Source: CAVZYN01 sp963779515
Lineage (GTDB): Bacteria; Pseudomonadota; Alphaproteobacteria; Rhizobiales; Hyphomicrobiaceae
Reading direction: 5' to 3'
NCBI GenBank assembly: GCA_963779515.1
Contig: CAVZYN010000006.1
Span: 178,680 to 242,679, forward strand
Length of the DNA: 64,000 nt
Part shown: positions 49,560 through 58,932 of the stretch, one piece after another
Layout: each line of letters starts with the position of its first letter
Numbering within the stretch: position 1 is the first letter of the stretch
Made by a program: the position numbers and the translations under genes
Notes under the pieces: model-generated
Told to the model about the DNA's origin: nothing
The model's input: only the letters and a program-made list of their open reading frames with translations
Database searches by the model: none

Positions 49560-50489
49560 ATGCCAACATCGATCAAGCCCGGGATTTTGGCCATGCTGCA
49601 GAAAACCCTGCCCACACCCATCGCACCCCTCGCCGCAGACACGCGCGGCGACTACGCCTTGATCCGCCAGGCCCTCGCCTTTCTGTCGGAGCGCCGGACC
49701 GAGCAACCGTCGCTGGACGCGCTCGCCGCTGACCTCCGGCTGTCTCCGGCGCACTGCCAGAAACTCTTCAAGCGCTGGTGCGGGCTTTCGCCGAAGGAAT
49801 TCGTGCAAGCCGCAACCCATGACCACGCCCGCAACCTGTTGAATGGCGCCGCCAGCGTCCTCGAAGCCGCCCACGAGGTTGGCCTCTCCGGCGGCGGCCG
49901 CCTGCATGATCTGTTCGTCTCGCACGAAGCCATGACACCCGGCGACTACAAGCGTCGCGGCGAAGGCCTGTCGATCGTCTATGGCTTCCATCCCTCGCCG
50001 TTCGGCGATGCACTGGTCATGACCACGGACCGTGGCGTCGCGGGCCTGGCGTTCGTCAACGAGGACGCCGGTGAAAGCCGCGCTGAAGCGTTGGATGACA
50101 TGCGCCGCCGCTGGCCACGCGCGCACTTTCGCGAAGACGAGAAACAGACCGCGCCCAGCATCGCGCGCATCTTCGATCCCCGCCGCTGGTCGCCCGATCG
50201 TCCCGTGCGCCTGATCCTCATCGGCACGGATTTCGAAGTCCGCGTTTGGGAGACGCTGCTGAAAATCCCCATGGGCCGCGCCGTCAGCTACAACGATATC
50301 GCCCGCCACATCGGCCAGCCAACCGCCGCGCGCGCGGTCGGCTCCGCCGTTGGCCGCAACCCGATTTCATTCGTCGTCCCATGCCACCGCGTACTGCGCG
50401 GCGACGGCGCGCTCGGCGGCTATCATTGGGGGCTGACACGCAAGCAGGCATTGATCGGCTGGGAAACCGGTCGCGTCCGCGAGGCCTGA
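49560..50489 (+). CDS. AraC-type regulator/O6-methylguanine-DNA methyltransferase (Ada-like)
   Basis: This 309-residue protein has an AraC helix-turn-helix region at about 30-130 (DALAADLRLSPAHCQKLFKR) and a C-terminal methyltransferase whose acceptor is the Cys of IPFVVPCHRVLRGDG-like sequence (FVVPCHRVLRG). It repairs O6-methylguanine by suicide transfer and may regulate repair genes. It lacks the N-terminal zinc domain of full Ada that takes methyl groups from phosphotriesters. An alternative start is ATG 49593. Confidence 0.9.
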   Translation: MPTSIKPGILAMLQKTLPTPIAPLAADTRGDYALIRQALAFLSERRTEQPSLDALAADLRLSPAHCQKLFKRWCGLSPKEFVQAATHDHARNLLNGAASVLEAAHEVGLSGGGRLHDLFVSHEAMTPGDYKRRGEGLSIVYGFHPSPFGDALVMTTDRGVAGLAFVNEDAGESRAEALDDMRRRWPRAHFREDEKQTAPSIARIFDPRRWSPDRPVRLILIGTDFEVRVWETLLKIPMGRAVSYNDIARHIGQPTAARAVGSAVGRNPISFVVPCHRVLRGDGALGGYHWGLTRKQALIGWETGRVREA

Positions 50490-50582
50490 ACCTATTCGTT
50501 CCGCCCACAGACGCACCGTTGACGCGTCATTTACCCAAATCACGGTGTCTTGATCGGAACTCTTGATTCACGAGGACGTCGC

Positions 50583-50975
50583 ATGTCTGCACCATCCCGT
50601 TCGCGCACGATCACGGTCCAGATCGAAGAGCTCACCACGTTCCGATTTCGCTCGTTTTCACACGACCTGCCGGGGTTCTCTTGGACATTCATTGACGCGC
50701 CCGAAAGTGCGCCCGCACTGGCCGGCATCTTGGCCAACTACTGCGCCATGCTGAGCAGCAGCGGCAATGCCGTCGTCTGGACCGGGTCAGGATCACGGGT
50801 CGACATGGCCGTCGCCAGCCTGAACGGCCAGAGGATCGTCGCCATCGAGCACTTCAGGATCAACGAAGCGCCACGAGGTCCAACTCTGGCGCCGGCAATG
50901 ATCGGCAGGTTCGCCCGCCGCCTGCGCGCACTCGCTCCGCAATTCGGTCAATCGATGCTCGGCCGCAGCGCCTGA
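50583..50975 (+). CDS. Hypothetical protein
   Basis: This 130-residue cytosolic protein is not one I recognise. The middle part is mixed alpha/beta: TITVQIEELTTFRFRSFSHD, ALAGILANYCAMLSSSGNAV and GQRIVAIEHFRINEAP. Arg-rich C-terminal helix. It is convergent with leuD after 15 bp. Coding is supported by GC-rich third positions and a clean open frame only. Confidence 0.55.
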   Translation: MSAPSRSRTITVQIEELTTFRFRSFSHDLPGFSWTFIDAPESAPALAGILANYCAMLSSSGNAVVWTGSGSRVDMAVASLNGQRIVAIEHFRINEAPRGPTLAPAMIGRFARRLRALAPQFGQSMLGRSA

Positions 50976-50990
50976 TCAGGCCCCAAGTCA

Positions 50991-51596
50991 TCACGCCCAA
51001 GGACGCGCGGTCTTCGCCTTCGCCTCGAAGTCGTCGATCTTGGACGTCTTCTCCATCGTCAGCCCGATGCCATCGAGACCGTTCAACAGGCAATGCTTGC
51101 GGAAGGCATCGATCTCGAACGTCACGACGCCACCATCCGGCCCGCGAATCTCTTGCGCATCGAGATCGACGCTAAGCGTCGCGTTCGCCCCGCGCTGCGC
51201 ATCGTCCATCAGTTTTTCCAGATCTTCCGGCGACACCTTGATGGGTAGAATGCCGTTCTGGAAACAGTTGTTGTAAAAGATGTCGGCGAAGTTGGTCGAG
51301 ATCACGCAGCGAATCCCGAAATCCAACAGCGCCCACGGCGCATGCTCGCGGCTCGATCCACACCCAAAGTTGTCGCCGGCAACCAAGATCTGCGCCTTCC
51401 GATACGCCGTTTTGTTCAGCACGAAATCCGGCTTTTCTTTTCCTTGCTCGTCGAAGCGGAGCTCATGAAACAGGTTTTTGCCGAGCCCTGTCCGCTTGAT
51501 GGTCTTCAAAAACTGCTTTGGAATGATGGCATCGGTATCGACGTTTATCATCGGCAACGGCGCTGCAACGCCCGTCAGCTTTGTGAACTTGTCCAT
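50991..51596 (-). CDS. leuD: 3-isopropylmalate dehydratase small subunit
   Basis: This 201-residue protein pairs with LeuC to isomerise 2- to 3-isopropylmalate in leucine biosynthesis. The family blocks are FTKLTGVAAPLPMINVDTDA, LVAGDNFGCGSSREHAPWAL and FYNNCFQNGILPIKV. Start ATG 51596 (MDKFTKL). LeuC and LeuB are not in the window. Confidence 0.96.
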   Translation of the reverse strand: MDKFTKLTGVAAPLPMINVDTDAIIPKQFLKTIKRTGLGKNLFHELRFDEQGKEKPDFVLNKTAYRKAQILVAGDNFGCGSSREHAPWALLDFGIRCVISTNFADIFYNNCFQNGILPIKVSPEDLEKLMDDAQRGANATLSVDLDAQEIRGPDGGVVTFEIDAFRKHCLLNGLDGIGLTMEKTSKIDDFEAKAKTARPWA

Positions 51597-51623
51597 CGCG
51601 ATCCATCCTGGCAAGAGCGCGCC

Positions 51624-52055
51624 TCAGGTCCTCAGACCATCGGCGAGCGCGCGAAAATATCCTTCCGCTTCCAGCAATCTCTCCACCCGCGCCCCGTCAA
51701 CGTGACGAATGGCGTCGGTGATCGATTGACCTTCAGAGAGGCGTTCCAGCCGCCGTTTAACGCCAGCGAGCTTGCGCCCGTCAAGATGATCCTGGAGTGT
51801 CGCCACCAAATCTTCGAGATACCCCGCCATCCGCCCAAGTTCCCGAATCGCATCCCGCCGTGCCCGGGTGTCGCGTGGATCCCGCTCGAGCGTCGCGAAC
51901 GCCGCCGCGACCCGCGCCAGCGTCGCCGCCACCTCTTCCGAGTAGCGCGCGACTTTTTCACGCCGCTCCTGCCCGAGTTGCGAGAGCGAACCATGCCATT
52001 TGTGGATGGTTTCCGAGAGACCGAGAAGTTTGAAGGTGTAATCGAGAAGACGCAT
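51624..52055 (-). CDS. Hypothetical helical/coiled-coil protein upstream of leuD
   Basis: This 143-residue protein is nearly all charged helix: ERREKVARYSEEVAATLARV, then DAIRELGRMAGYLEDLVATL and VKRRLERLSEGQSITDAIRH. No signal or membrane segment. It lies 27 bp upstream of leuD on the same strand. Helical proteins of this kind occur near leuD in related genomes, but I cannot name a function. Confidence 0.65.
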   Translation of the reverse strand: MRLLDYTFKLLGLSETIHKWHGSLSQLGQERREKVARYSEEVAATLARVAAAFATLERDPRDTRARRDAIRELGRMAGYLEDLVATLQDHLDGRKLAGVKRRLERLSEGQSITDAIRHVDGARVERLLEAEGYFRALADGLRT

Positions 52056-52153
52056 CGGACAAATCGCGACAGGCAGGGGACCTGCAGCGTAAGTTGCCCT
52101 GGAGAAGCGGGGATAAGTCCTAGCGACGCGCTATCGGCTTTGGTTACCGGCGA

Positions 52154-52702
52154 TCAGCGGATCGTGCCGTCGTCATAACACTGGCGCATCGCCTGACAGC
52201 GGTGACTGCCCGAAAAATGCGCGGCATCCCCCTTAGCGGGCGAGATGAACTTGCAGACTTCCTCGAGACCGTCCGTGGTCAGCCAGCCTTGCCGGCGTCC
52301 GCGCTGGACCGCAAAGCAATCCGCCGTCTCCTCGTCCGGCCCACGGAACTGATGCCCGCACTCGTGCGCATGAATCCAGAGCTTCACCGGCGTCGAGACC
52401 CGCGCCAGCAGACGCGGATTGAGAATAAGAAACCCGGGATAGGCCGCGCCATAATCATCGAGCTGATTGTCGAGCACGGTTGGCCGTTGCCCGCATGTCA
52501 CCTTGCGCCCATCGAGCTGCAATTGACCGGATGGGACAATCGTCGCTGCTCCGACATGCGCGACGTACTCCTCCGGTGTCGGACCTGCGAGCGAAGCGTG
52601 CGTCCCCCCAAAGCAAACCGCCGCTACTGCAAAAAATGCCGCCAAGCCGCGTCCGGCGGCCTTGCGCCCTGCACGAAAAACAATCACGCGTCTCTTCCCC
52701 AT
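52154..52702 (-). CDS. Putative secreted zinc metalloprotease, minimal gluzincin-like (HECGH...ExxAD)
   Basis: This 182-residue protein has a basic N-terminus and a hydrophobic export segment (GLAAFFAVAAVCFGGTHASLA). The metal motif is IHAHECGHQFRGPDE, an HExxH site, followed 8 residues later by EETADCFA, which supplies an ExxAD third-ligand pattern of small gluzincins. Six or more cysteines suggest disulfides. Peptidase activity is inferred; no target is known. ATG 52702 (MGKRRVIVF) is preferred over a longer frame. Confidence 0.62.
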   Translation of the reverse strand: MGKRRVIVFRAGRKAAGRGLAAFFAVAAVCFGGTHASLAGPTPEEYVAHVGAATIVPSGQLQLDGRKVTCGQRPTVLDNQLDDYGAAYPGFLILNPRLLARVSTPVKLWIHAHECGHQFRGPDEETADCFAVQRGRRQGWLTTDGLEEVCKFISPAKGDAAHFSGSHRCQAMRQCYDDGTIR

Positions 52703-52786
52703 CTCAGAAGCGGCCCCGCACTGCCGATCCAATGCAGCACGCGACCCAGGTTCCAAAACCGCTGCGCCGATCAGCGCAACGCCGTC

Positions 52787-53206
52787 TCAACTCTGCGTTT
52801 GTTCTTCGAGCGATTCCATGTCCCCATCCGACAAGCCGAAGTGATGGCCGATCTCATGAATAAGAACATGGGTAATAAGATGGCCGAGTGTTTCCTCGCC
52901 CTCGGACCAATAGTCTAACAGCGCACGCCGATAAAGAAACACCATGTCAGGCCCGCGCGGCACATCCATAACACTTTTTTTGTCGATACTCACACCTTGA
53001 TATAGGCCCATGAGATCAAACGGACTTTCGATCTCGAGTTCGCCAAGCACATCCTCGGTCGCGAAATCCTCGACTCGAACGACGACATCGCCGCACATTT
53101 GCCGGAATTCTCCCGGCAGGCGATCCCAAGCGCGCGCGGCCATGTGCTCGAAGTCAGCAAGCGTTGGCGCTGCGCGATGTTCCCAATCCTTGGCTTCGGC
53201 GGACAT
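52787..53206 (-). CDS. Small cytosolic zincin-like metallopeptidase (DUF1025-type)
   Basis: This 139-residue protein ends in the zincin motif LITHVLIHEIGHHFGLSDGD (HExxHxxGxxD). It starts with a helical PTLADFEHMAARAWDRLPGE. The compact size and lack of signal peptide fit the family of minimal zincins with no known substrate (PF06262). Start ATG 53206. It is on the same strand as the exported HExxH protein, with 84 bp between; a functional link is not shown. Confidence 0.85.
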   Translation of the reverse strand: MSAEAKDWEHRAAPTLADFEHMAARAWDRLPGEFRQMCGDVVVRVEDFATEDVLGELEIESPFDLMGLYQGVSIDKKSVMDVPRGPDMVFLYRRALLDYWSEGEETLGHLITHVLIHEIGHHFGLSDGDMESLEEQTQS

Positions 53207-53271
53207 GATCGGGCTCCCAATGCGTGCAACATGCACACCTACGCGCTCGCGAGCGGCTTGAACAGTGTGGT

Positions 53272-53577
53272 TCAGTGCTCCGCCTCGACGACGGCGATCA
53301 CGTGCCGGACGCCGACCATCGCCCTAAGCGCGATCGTTACGAGTTCCGCGATGCGCGGCGACACACCCGTCAATCGCATATCGACCGTGATTTCGGAGCC
53401 ATCTCCCGACTCTCGCGACGCATGCAATCGGGCCGGCACATAGCCGAGCTTCGCAACGGGCTCGATCAGACGCGGCAGAAGGCCAGGATCGGCGGGAGCG
53501 GTCACATGAAAAAGCGCGCGGACTGTTGCAGGCACGGCACACGCATTGGAGGCGGAAAAAGCCGCAGCGGTAGACAT
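53272..53577 (-). CDS. Small hypothetical protein, ACT-domain-like
   Basis: About 101 residues. ALFHVTAPADPGLLPRLIEP followed by VAKLGYVPARLHASRE and SEITVDMRL shows the beta-alpha-beta order of ACT domains, somewhat like acetolactate synthase small-subunit N-termini. No other catalytic part is present. Start could be ATG 53577 or 53583. Function unknown. Confidence 0.6.
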   Translation of the reverse strand: MSTAAAFSASNACAVPATVRALFHVTAPADPGLLPRLIEPVAKLGYVPARLHASRESGDGSEITVDMRLTGVSPRIAELVTIALRAMVGVRHVIAVVEAEH

Positions 53578-53783
53578 TGGCATCGGTGGAACACTTTCAC
53601 ATTGTATCGCAAAATATGGACGAAAACGGTCAAATCCCGGCCCGCTCAGGCGGCCGGGTCCGTAATTCGAATGGCGATCACGATGTGAAGATGAGAACTC
53701 ATACCTGCAATGTAGCCGCATCCCGTAAAAAAGCAATGAATCGATCGGCGCCGATTACAGCAGCAACAATCACAACCCTCGCG

Positions 53784-54422
53784 TCACACGGCGACAAAGT
53801 CATCGGTGCCTTGATTGAGGACCGAAAGCGTCCCTGTCGCAATATCGAAGTACGCGCCGTGCAGAGCGATCCGGCCCTTGCCTTCAAGAATTTGGATGCA
53901 GGGAAACGTCCTGAGGTTGGCGATCGACGTGCGAACGCCTTCCTTCTCGAGCGCCGCCTGCATCGAGGTCAGCGGTTGCGACATCGTATCTTTGGTCACC
54001 TTCGCCTTGGCCTGATCCAACAGCGACATCCAGTTGCGAATGAAAGCCGCCTCCGTCTGCCGCGTCGCGTCGTGTTCGAGACAGGCCCGAACGCCGCCGC
54101 AGCTCGAGTGCCCCATGATGATGATATGCTTGACCCTGAGGTTGAGCGCCGCGAACTCCAACGCCGCGCTGACACCGTGATACTTCCCGCTCGTCTCGTA
54201 GGGCGGCACCAAATTGGCGACGTTGCGCACGACAAACAATTCGCCCGGCATCGCCGACAAGATCGTCTCCGGATCGACGCGGCTATCGCAGCACGAGATC
54301 AACATCACTTCCGGGTTTTGCCCGTTTGAAGCGAGTTGCTCATAGTGATCCTGATTCGGCGAAAAGTGCCGGAACTTGAATCGACGATAGCGATCGGCGA
54401 GGTGATCCGGGAAATGGGTCAT
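53784..54422 (-). CDS. Beta-type carbonic anhydrase
   Basis: This 212-residue zinc enzyme interconverts CO2 and bicarbonate. The ligands are Cys44 of LISCCDSRVDPE, with Asp46/Arg48 as catalytic dyad, and His105/Cys108 of IIMGHSSCGGVRA. The C-terminal IANLRTFPCIQILEGKGRIA and LHGAYFDIATG match the family. Just 6 bp downstream of the NhaA stop on the same strand, so proton/bicarbonate balance and Na+/H+ exchange may be co-expressed. Confidence 0.95.
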   Translation of the reverse strand: MTHFPDHLADRYRRFKFRHFSPNQDHYEQLASNGQNPEVMLISCCDSRVDPETILSAMPGELFVVRNVANLVPPYETSGKYHGVSAALEFAALNLRVKHIIIMGHSSCGGVRACLEHDATRQTEAAFIRNWMSLLDQAKAKVTKDTMSQPLTSMQAALEKEGVRTSIANLRTFPCIQILEGKGRIALHGAYFDIATGTLSVLNQGTDDFVAV

Positions 54423-54428
54423 GGCGGC

Positions 54429-55622
54429 TCACGGGCTGGATGGTCTATCAGCGCAATAGCGAAGTACGGCATATCCAGCAACTGCCGAAAGCAAAGATCC
54501 GGCAATAACGCCGAGCCGCAGGCTGGCAGCACTGGCCGGCGATGGAAACGCCAGCGTACCGATGAACAGGCTCATGGTGAAACCGATGCCGCCCAGCATT
54601 GCCACGCCATAGACCTGCGGCCAGGTCGCCCCCGCCGGCAGGCGGGCAAGCCCGGCTCTGACCAGCAACCACACGGCGCCGAAGATGCCGATCTGTTTGC
54701 CGAAGAACAATCCGGCAGCGATACCGAGCGGAATCGGTTGCAAGAGACTGCTGAACGACATCCCCGCGAACGAAACTCCGGCATTGGCAAATGCAAATGC
54801 TGGCAGCACTAAAAATTTCACCCAAGGATGTAACGCGTGCTCGACACTTTCGAGCAACGACGGCGCCCCCTCACGGTCCGAGCCAGAACCCGACGACAGC
54901 GGAATGGCAAGCGCCACCATCACGCCCGCCAGCGTCGCATGAATACCTGACTTCAAGACACAAACCCATATGAAGATGCCGGCCAAGACATAGGGCGCTA
55001 GCCGCTGCACATCGCGCGCATTGAGGACTGCCAGAACCACAAGTCCGCCCGCAGCAAGACCGAGCGAAAGCCACGACAACGAGCCCGTATAAAACAGCGC
55101 GATAATGATGATCGCACCCAGGTCGTCGATGATCGCAAGCGCCAGTAAAAAGATCTTGAGTGACGAGGGAACCCGCGAACCGAGTAGTGCCAGAACGCCG
55201 ACCGCGAACGCGATATCCGTCGCCGCTGGGATCGCCCATCCCCGCAGCGCCGCAGGATCGCTCGATGTGATCACGACATAGATCAGTGCTGGCACCACCA
55301 TGCCGCCGACGGCCGCTGCCGCCGGTAGAAGCGCTTGCGCCATGCTCGACAATTCCCCGCGCAGCAATTCACGTTTTAGCTCGAGCCCAACAAGGAAAAA
55401 GAAAATCGCCATCAGACCGTCGTTGATCCACAACAGCAATGGCTTGTCGAGTGACAGCGCGCCAACCCGCACGCTGACAGGCGTATCCAACAACCTGTCC
55501 GACACCCACGCCCATGGCGAGTTCTCGAGGAGAATAGCTACGAACGCCGCGATCAAGAGGACAATGCCGCCGGCAGCCTCGTGATGGATGAAGTCGAGCG
55601 CGCCGCCCTTGCGTTGGTCCAA
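54429..55622 (-). CDS. nhaA: Na+/H+ antiporter NhaA
   Basis: About 397 residues with twelve hydrophobic segments. The cation-binding aspartates are in LALAIIDDLGAIIIIALFY (Asp166/Asp167), and family blocks FLVGLELKRELLRGEL and AIPAATDIAFAVGVLALLG are present. It exports Na+ in exchange for protons for pH and salt homeostasis. TTG at 55622 is preferred: GGGAGG lies 7 nt before it and MDQRKGGALDFIHHEAAGG matches NhaA N-termini. Upstream of the carbonic anhydrase gene. Confidence 0.93.
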   Translation of the reverse strand: MDQRKGGALDFIHHEAAGGIVLLIAAFVAILLENSPWAWVSDRLLDTPVSVRVGALSLDKPLLLWINDGLMAIFFFLVGLELKRELLRGELSSMAQALLPAAAAVGGMVVPALIYVVITSSDPAALRGWAIPAATDIAFAVGVLALLGSRVPSSLKIFLLALAIIDDLGAIIIIALFYTGSLSWLSLGLAAGGLVVLAVLNARDVQRLAPYVLAGIFIWVCVLKSGIHATLAGVMVALAIPLSSGSGSDREGAPSLLESVEHALHPWVKFLVLPAFAFANAGVSFAGMSFSSLLQPIPLGIAAGLFFGKQIGIFGAVWLLVRAGLARLPAGATWPQVYGVAMLGGIGFTMSLFIGTLAFPSPASAASLRLGVIAGSLLSAVAGYAVLRYCADRPSSP

Positions 55623-55669
55623 GCCAAAACCTCCCAAAACCACTTCGCTTTTCCCGGACAGTGCAGCAA

Positions 55670-56410
55670 CTAGCCCCAAATCTCCATCCGTAAACCGCGC
55701 GCATCGCACGATGGGATCACCGGGAATCGTCGCGCCGTCCCGTTCGCAATCCTGACGGCACTCCACGAGTTCACCGTCGCATCGAGCAGATCGTCGGGCC
55801 CGGCGATCCGCGTTGGAAAGGATTTTTGCGCAAGGAACTCTGACCGATACCCAGCCTGCTCCAGAAGGCCCCGCCGCAGCGCCAACCCGGCCGAATGCGG
55901 TCGCGACTTCACTTTTTTCGGCTCGGCCAACGGACGCTCGCCATTCAATGCCCAAAATGCCAGCTCGGGATGGCACTCGAACACATGCTCCTGCACGGCG
56001 GGCATCATCACGGCATCGACCTCCCGGATCTTTGGAAACAAGAAGAAGGTTTGCTTTGAGATCTTGCGCGGCGGATCCGAGTGCCGCGCCGCGGCGTCAC
56101 ACGCGGCACCGTAATCCGTTTCCATAACCGCCGCCCGCGCGGGCACGGCAAACACCGACGACTGCCGCGCGCCAAGATTCGCGCGTGCCTGGACGTCGGC
56201 CAGCCGTCCGCCGATGCCGGCACGCTCCGGCAACCCAATCGGAATGTCGACGGCAATGACGCGCAGGACCGGCTGCAGATCCAAAACCTCCTGGAAGTGC
56301 TGAACCAATCGCACTTCCGCGGTCGCCGCATCATCGATTCGCCGCCGCACCACCAGCCAGCCGCCCGGACAGCCATCGACTCCGGCAACCCACGGGCTCT
56401 CGCCGCGCAC
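55670..56410 (-). CDS. DUF429 family protein (predicted RNase H-like fold)
   Basis: This 246-residue protein opens SPWVAGVDGCPGGWLVVRRR, the signature start of DUF429. IAVDIPIGLP, RQSSVFAVPAR, FECHPELAFWALNG and DDLLDATVNSWSAVRI follow as expected. Proposed RNase H-like nuclease activity is unproven. Its GTG start overlaps the TAG stop of pdxY by one base, so the genes are translationally coupled. Confidence 0.87.
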   Translation of the reverse strand: MRGESPWVAGVDGCPGGWLVVRRRIDDAATAEVRLVQHFQEVLDLQPVLRVIAVDIPIGLPERAGIGGRLADVQARANLGARQSSVFAVPARAAVMETDYGAACDAAARHSDPPRKISKQTFFLFPKIREVDAVMMPAVQEHVFECHPELAFWALNGERPLAEPKKVKSRPHSAGLALRRGLLEQAGYRSEFLAQKSFPTRIAGPDDLLDATVNSWSAVRIANGTARRFPVIPSCDARGLRMEIWG

Positions 56411-57237
56411 TAGAAGATCTCGACCGATTTTGCCGGCACCGTCACAAACGACGATGTCTCCGTCGCCGTCATCACCAGTTCATCGCGGCCATCGCTTGCG
56501 ACCAGCGCGGCGTCAACGCCGGCAACGCTGCGCCCCAAGGCCTCGATTTCGGATTGTCCGTTGAGGATGTGCCCGAGAAACAGAGCAGCCAGCAAATCCC
56601 CGGTGCCTTGCGGCGCCCGCAAGCGGCGTTGGACGATGCATTGCGCCTGCTGACCGCCGATCGACATCACATTGGCGATCCGATCGGGCCCAACAGGCAC
56701 GGAGGTCGCGATCACGCAACGCGTTCCGAGCGCGGCGGATGCCTCCGTCGCGTCCGCCACCGTGCGCACATCTCGCCCGGTGAGCCATGACAGCTCGAAC
56801 CGGTTCGGCTTCACGAAGGTCGCCATGGGAAGCAGACGATCACGGATCGCCTCCGCGACCTCCACATCCACGTACAATCCCTTCGGGTCGTCGCCAATCA
56901 CGGGATCACAAAAAACAGGAGTAGCCGGCCGCCGCTCGCGCACGCGCGCGATCGCCTTGATACACGTTCCGACGTGCTGCGCGCTTGGAAAATATCCGGT
57001 CAGAATGGCATCGACATTCTTCAACCAGCCATTGGCTTCCAGGGCCTCCAGCATACCATCGAGCGTATTGGCCTCGATGCGTCCGCCAACAGCGCGCGGA
57101 TGCCCGGGATGGTTCGAGAATACGATTGTCGGCATCCCCCATACATCGTGTCCCAATCGCCTGAGCGCGGGCATGGTCGCCGACAAGCCGACGTGGCCGC
57201 GCACAACCTGGGACGAAATTGCAAGGACGATGGGCAT
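56410..57237 (-). CDS. pdxY: Pyridoxal kinase (PdxY type)
   Basis: This 275-residue ribokinase-fold enzyme phosphorylates pyridoxal to PLP. Family blocks are ISSQVVRGHVGLSATMPALR, GYFPSAQHVG, VFCDPVIGDDPKGLYV, VKPNRFELSWLTGRDV and the anion-hole GTGDLLAALFLGHIL with the catalytic Asp. It is coupled to the DUF429 gene. The 274-bp region upstream, to the CoA ester lyase, is divergent and AT-rich near the pdxY side. Confidence 0.9.
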   Translation of the reverse strand: MPIVLAISSQVVRGHVGLSATMPALRRLGHDVWGMPTIVFSNHPGHPRAVGGRIEANTLDGMLEALEANGWLKNVDAILTGYFPSAQHVGTCIKAIARVRERRPATPVFCDPVIGDDPKGLYVDVEVAEAIRDRLLPMATFVKPNRFELSWLTGRDVRTVADATEASAALGTRCVIATSVPVGPDRIANVMSIGGQQAQCIVQRRLRAPQGTGDLLAALFLGHILNGQSEIEALGRSVAGVDAALVASDGRDELVMTATETSSFVTVPAKSVEIF

Positions 57238-57511
57238 CGTGTGTCTTGAACTTTCTTTAGGTACTCAAATCACAAATATCGCGAGCAAGAGTCCGGTTGA
57301 GATCGTAGCCGTACAAATCTGTCCTCGCATGCAGAACTTTCGCTCTTCGAGAGTGGAATAAACGGTGGCCAACACGCGTCGCGCACCACCCACTCGCACG
57401 GATCATCGTCACATCATCGATTGCGGGCAGACGCCAAAACTGCCAAAAACCGCTTAACTGCTACGCGAGATCCACGATAGCGGATCTTTGAAGCGATAGG
57501 CCTGCAAAAAC

Positions 57512-58393
57512 ATGACCCTACGTCCGCGCAGAAGCGTCCTCTACATGCCCGGCTCCAACGCCCGCGCACTCGAAAAAGCCAAGACGATCGCGGCCGATGC
57601 TTTGATCCTCGATCTCGAAGACGCCGTCGCCCCAGATGCTAAGGAACAGGCCCGCGCCCAAGTCACGGCAGCCGTGACCGGCGGCGGCTACGGACCACGC
57701 GAAATCATTGTCCGCATCAACGCCCTCGATACGCCCTGGGGCGCCGCCGACCTTGCGGCGGCATCCGCCGCCGGACCCGACGCCATCCTGATCCCAAAAC
57801 CCTCGACCGCGGCCGACATCGACCGCGCCTGCGAGGCCATGCGGCGCACCGGCGCTCCGGAACGAACCAAACTCTGGGCCATGGTCGAGACGCCGCTCGC
57901 GATCCTCAACGCCCGGGAAATCGCAGCCGCGGCGCGTCATGCGGGCTCACGGCTCACGTGCCTCGTGCTCGGCACCAACGATCTTGTCAAGGAAACCCGC
58001 GCCGATCTGTCCCTCGACCGCCAGCCGGCGCTCTATTGGCTGTCCGCCGCCGTGACGGCCGCCCGCGCCTACGGCCTCGACGTTCTCGACGGCGTCTACA
58101 ATAACTTTAAAGACACCGACGGCTATCGCCGCGAATGCCTTGAAGGCCGTCGCCTCGGATTCGACGGCAAAACGTTGATCCACCCGGACCAAGTCGCGCT
58201 CGCCAATGAAGTTTTTGCGCCAACCACGGCCGATGTCGCTTGGTCCCGCAAGATCATCGCCGCGTTCGATGCACCCGCCAATAAAGGCAAGGGCGTCATC
58301 ACCATCGATGGCCGCATGGTCGAGGTCATGCACGCGGATATGGCACGCCGTACCGTCGCCATCGCCGATGTGATCGCCTCCCGCTCTCTCTAA
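57512..58393 (+). CDS. CoA ester lyase of the HpcH/HpaI family (CitE / malyl-CoA lyase-like)
   Basis: This 293-residue TIM-barrel lyase opens LRPRRSVLYMPGSNARALEK, then ADALILDLEDAVAPDAKEQA with metal and CoA contacts, and later LVLGTNDLVKETRADL and FDGKTLIHPDQVALANEVF. It cleaves or forms CoA thioesters such as malyl-, methylmalyl- or citryl-CoA. The neighbour MaoC protein resembles mesaconyl-CoA hydratase, which together suggests a beta-methylmalyl-CoA/ethylmalonyl-CoA-type pathway. Confidence 0.88.
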   Translation: MTLRPRRSVLYMPGSNARALEKAKTIAADALILDLEDAVAPDAKEQARAQVTAAVTGGGYGPREIIVRINALDTPWGAADLAAASAAGPDAILIPKPSTAADIDRACEAMRRTGAPERTKLWAMVETPLAILNAREIAAAARHAGSRLTCLVLGTNDLVKETRADLSLDRQPALYWLSAAVTAARAYGLDVLDGVYNNFKDTDGYRRECLEGRRLGFDGKTLIHPDQVALANEVFAPTTADVAWSRKIIAAFDAPANKGKGVITIDGRMVEVMHADMARRTVAIADVIASRSL

Positions 58394-58516
58394 TGTATGA
58401 AATACAGCTCAATTCAGCCTCGATACAATCGACAGACCGCCGCATTCCAAGACTACGCCCTGACCGAACACGGTCACCCAATCGACCGCAGGTGTGGCGT
58501 CGCCGGGGAATCTGTC

Positions 58517-58867
58517 TTGCGTATCCAGTCTTTGTGCTTGAGCGGCGCGCTCATCGTGCTGACCATGTCGGCCTGTGCGCCAAAGCGCCAGCAGCTCGCG
58601 CAGCCTGCTTCGGCCTCGCGCCACTGCGAACTGCTCAGCGGAACCGCCACGACCTTTGGACGTGCCACAGCGGCGCGGTATGCCGAATTGGATTTGCGCC
58701 GCCAAGCCCCGGACTTGCGCGGCGAACTGCTCTCCGACGGCGTCACCGGAATCAAGGCCGGCAAACTCGTCACCACCTGCATACCCTATCCGCTGACGGG
58801 AGCCGGCTCCGGCGTCTACGCCTGTACGGTCCGCGCCCGCGTTTGCGGCCGCCCCGCCAGAAGCTGA
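58517..58867 (+). CDS. Small lipoprotein, hypothetical
   Basis: TTG start at 58517 gives 116 residues, MRIQSLCLSGALIVLTMSAC, with lipobox MSAC. The body has HCELLSGTATTFGRATAARY and four further cysteines. The open frame extends back to 58397 without a good start. Not recognised. Between CoA ester lyase and MaoC genes, same strand. Confidence 0.5.
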   Translation: MRIQSLCLSGALIVLTMSACAPKRQQLAQPASASRHCELLSGTATTFGRATAARYAELDLRRQAPDLRGELLSDGVTGIKAGKLVTTCIPYPLTGAGSGVYACTVRARVCGRPARS

Positions 58868-58932
58868 AGACCAGCACTGAGAAGCGGCTCTAACCACGAG
58901 ACTGCATATTGATTTCCTGAGGAAACGGCTCG

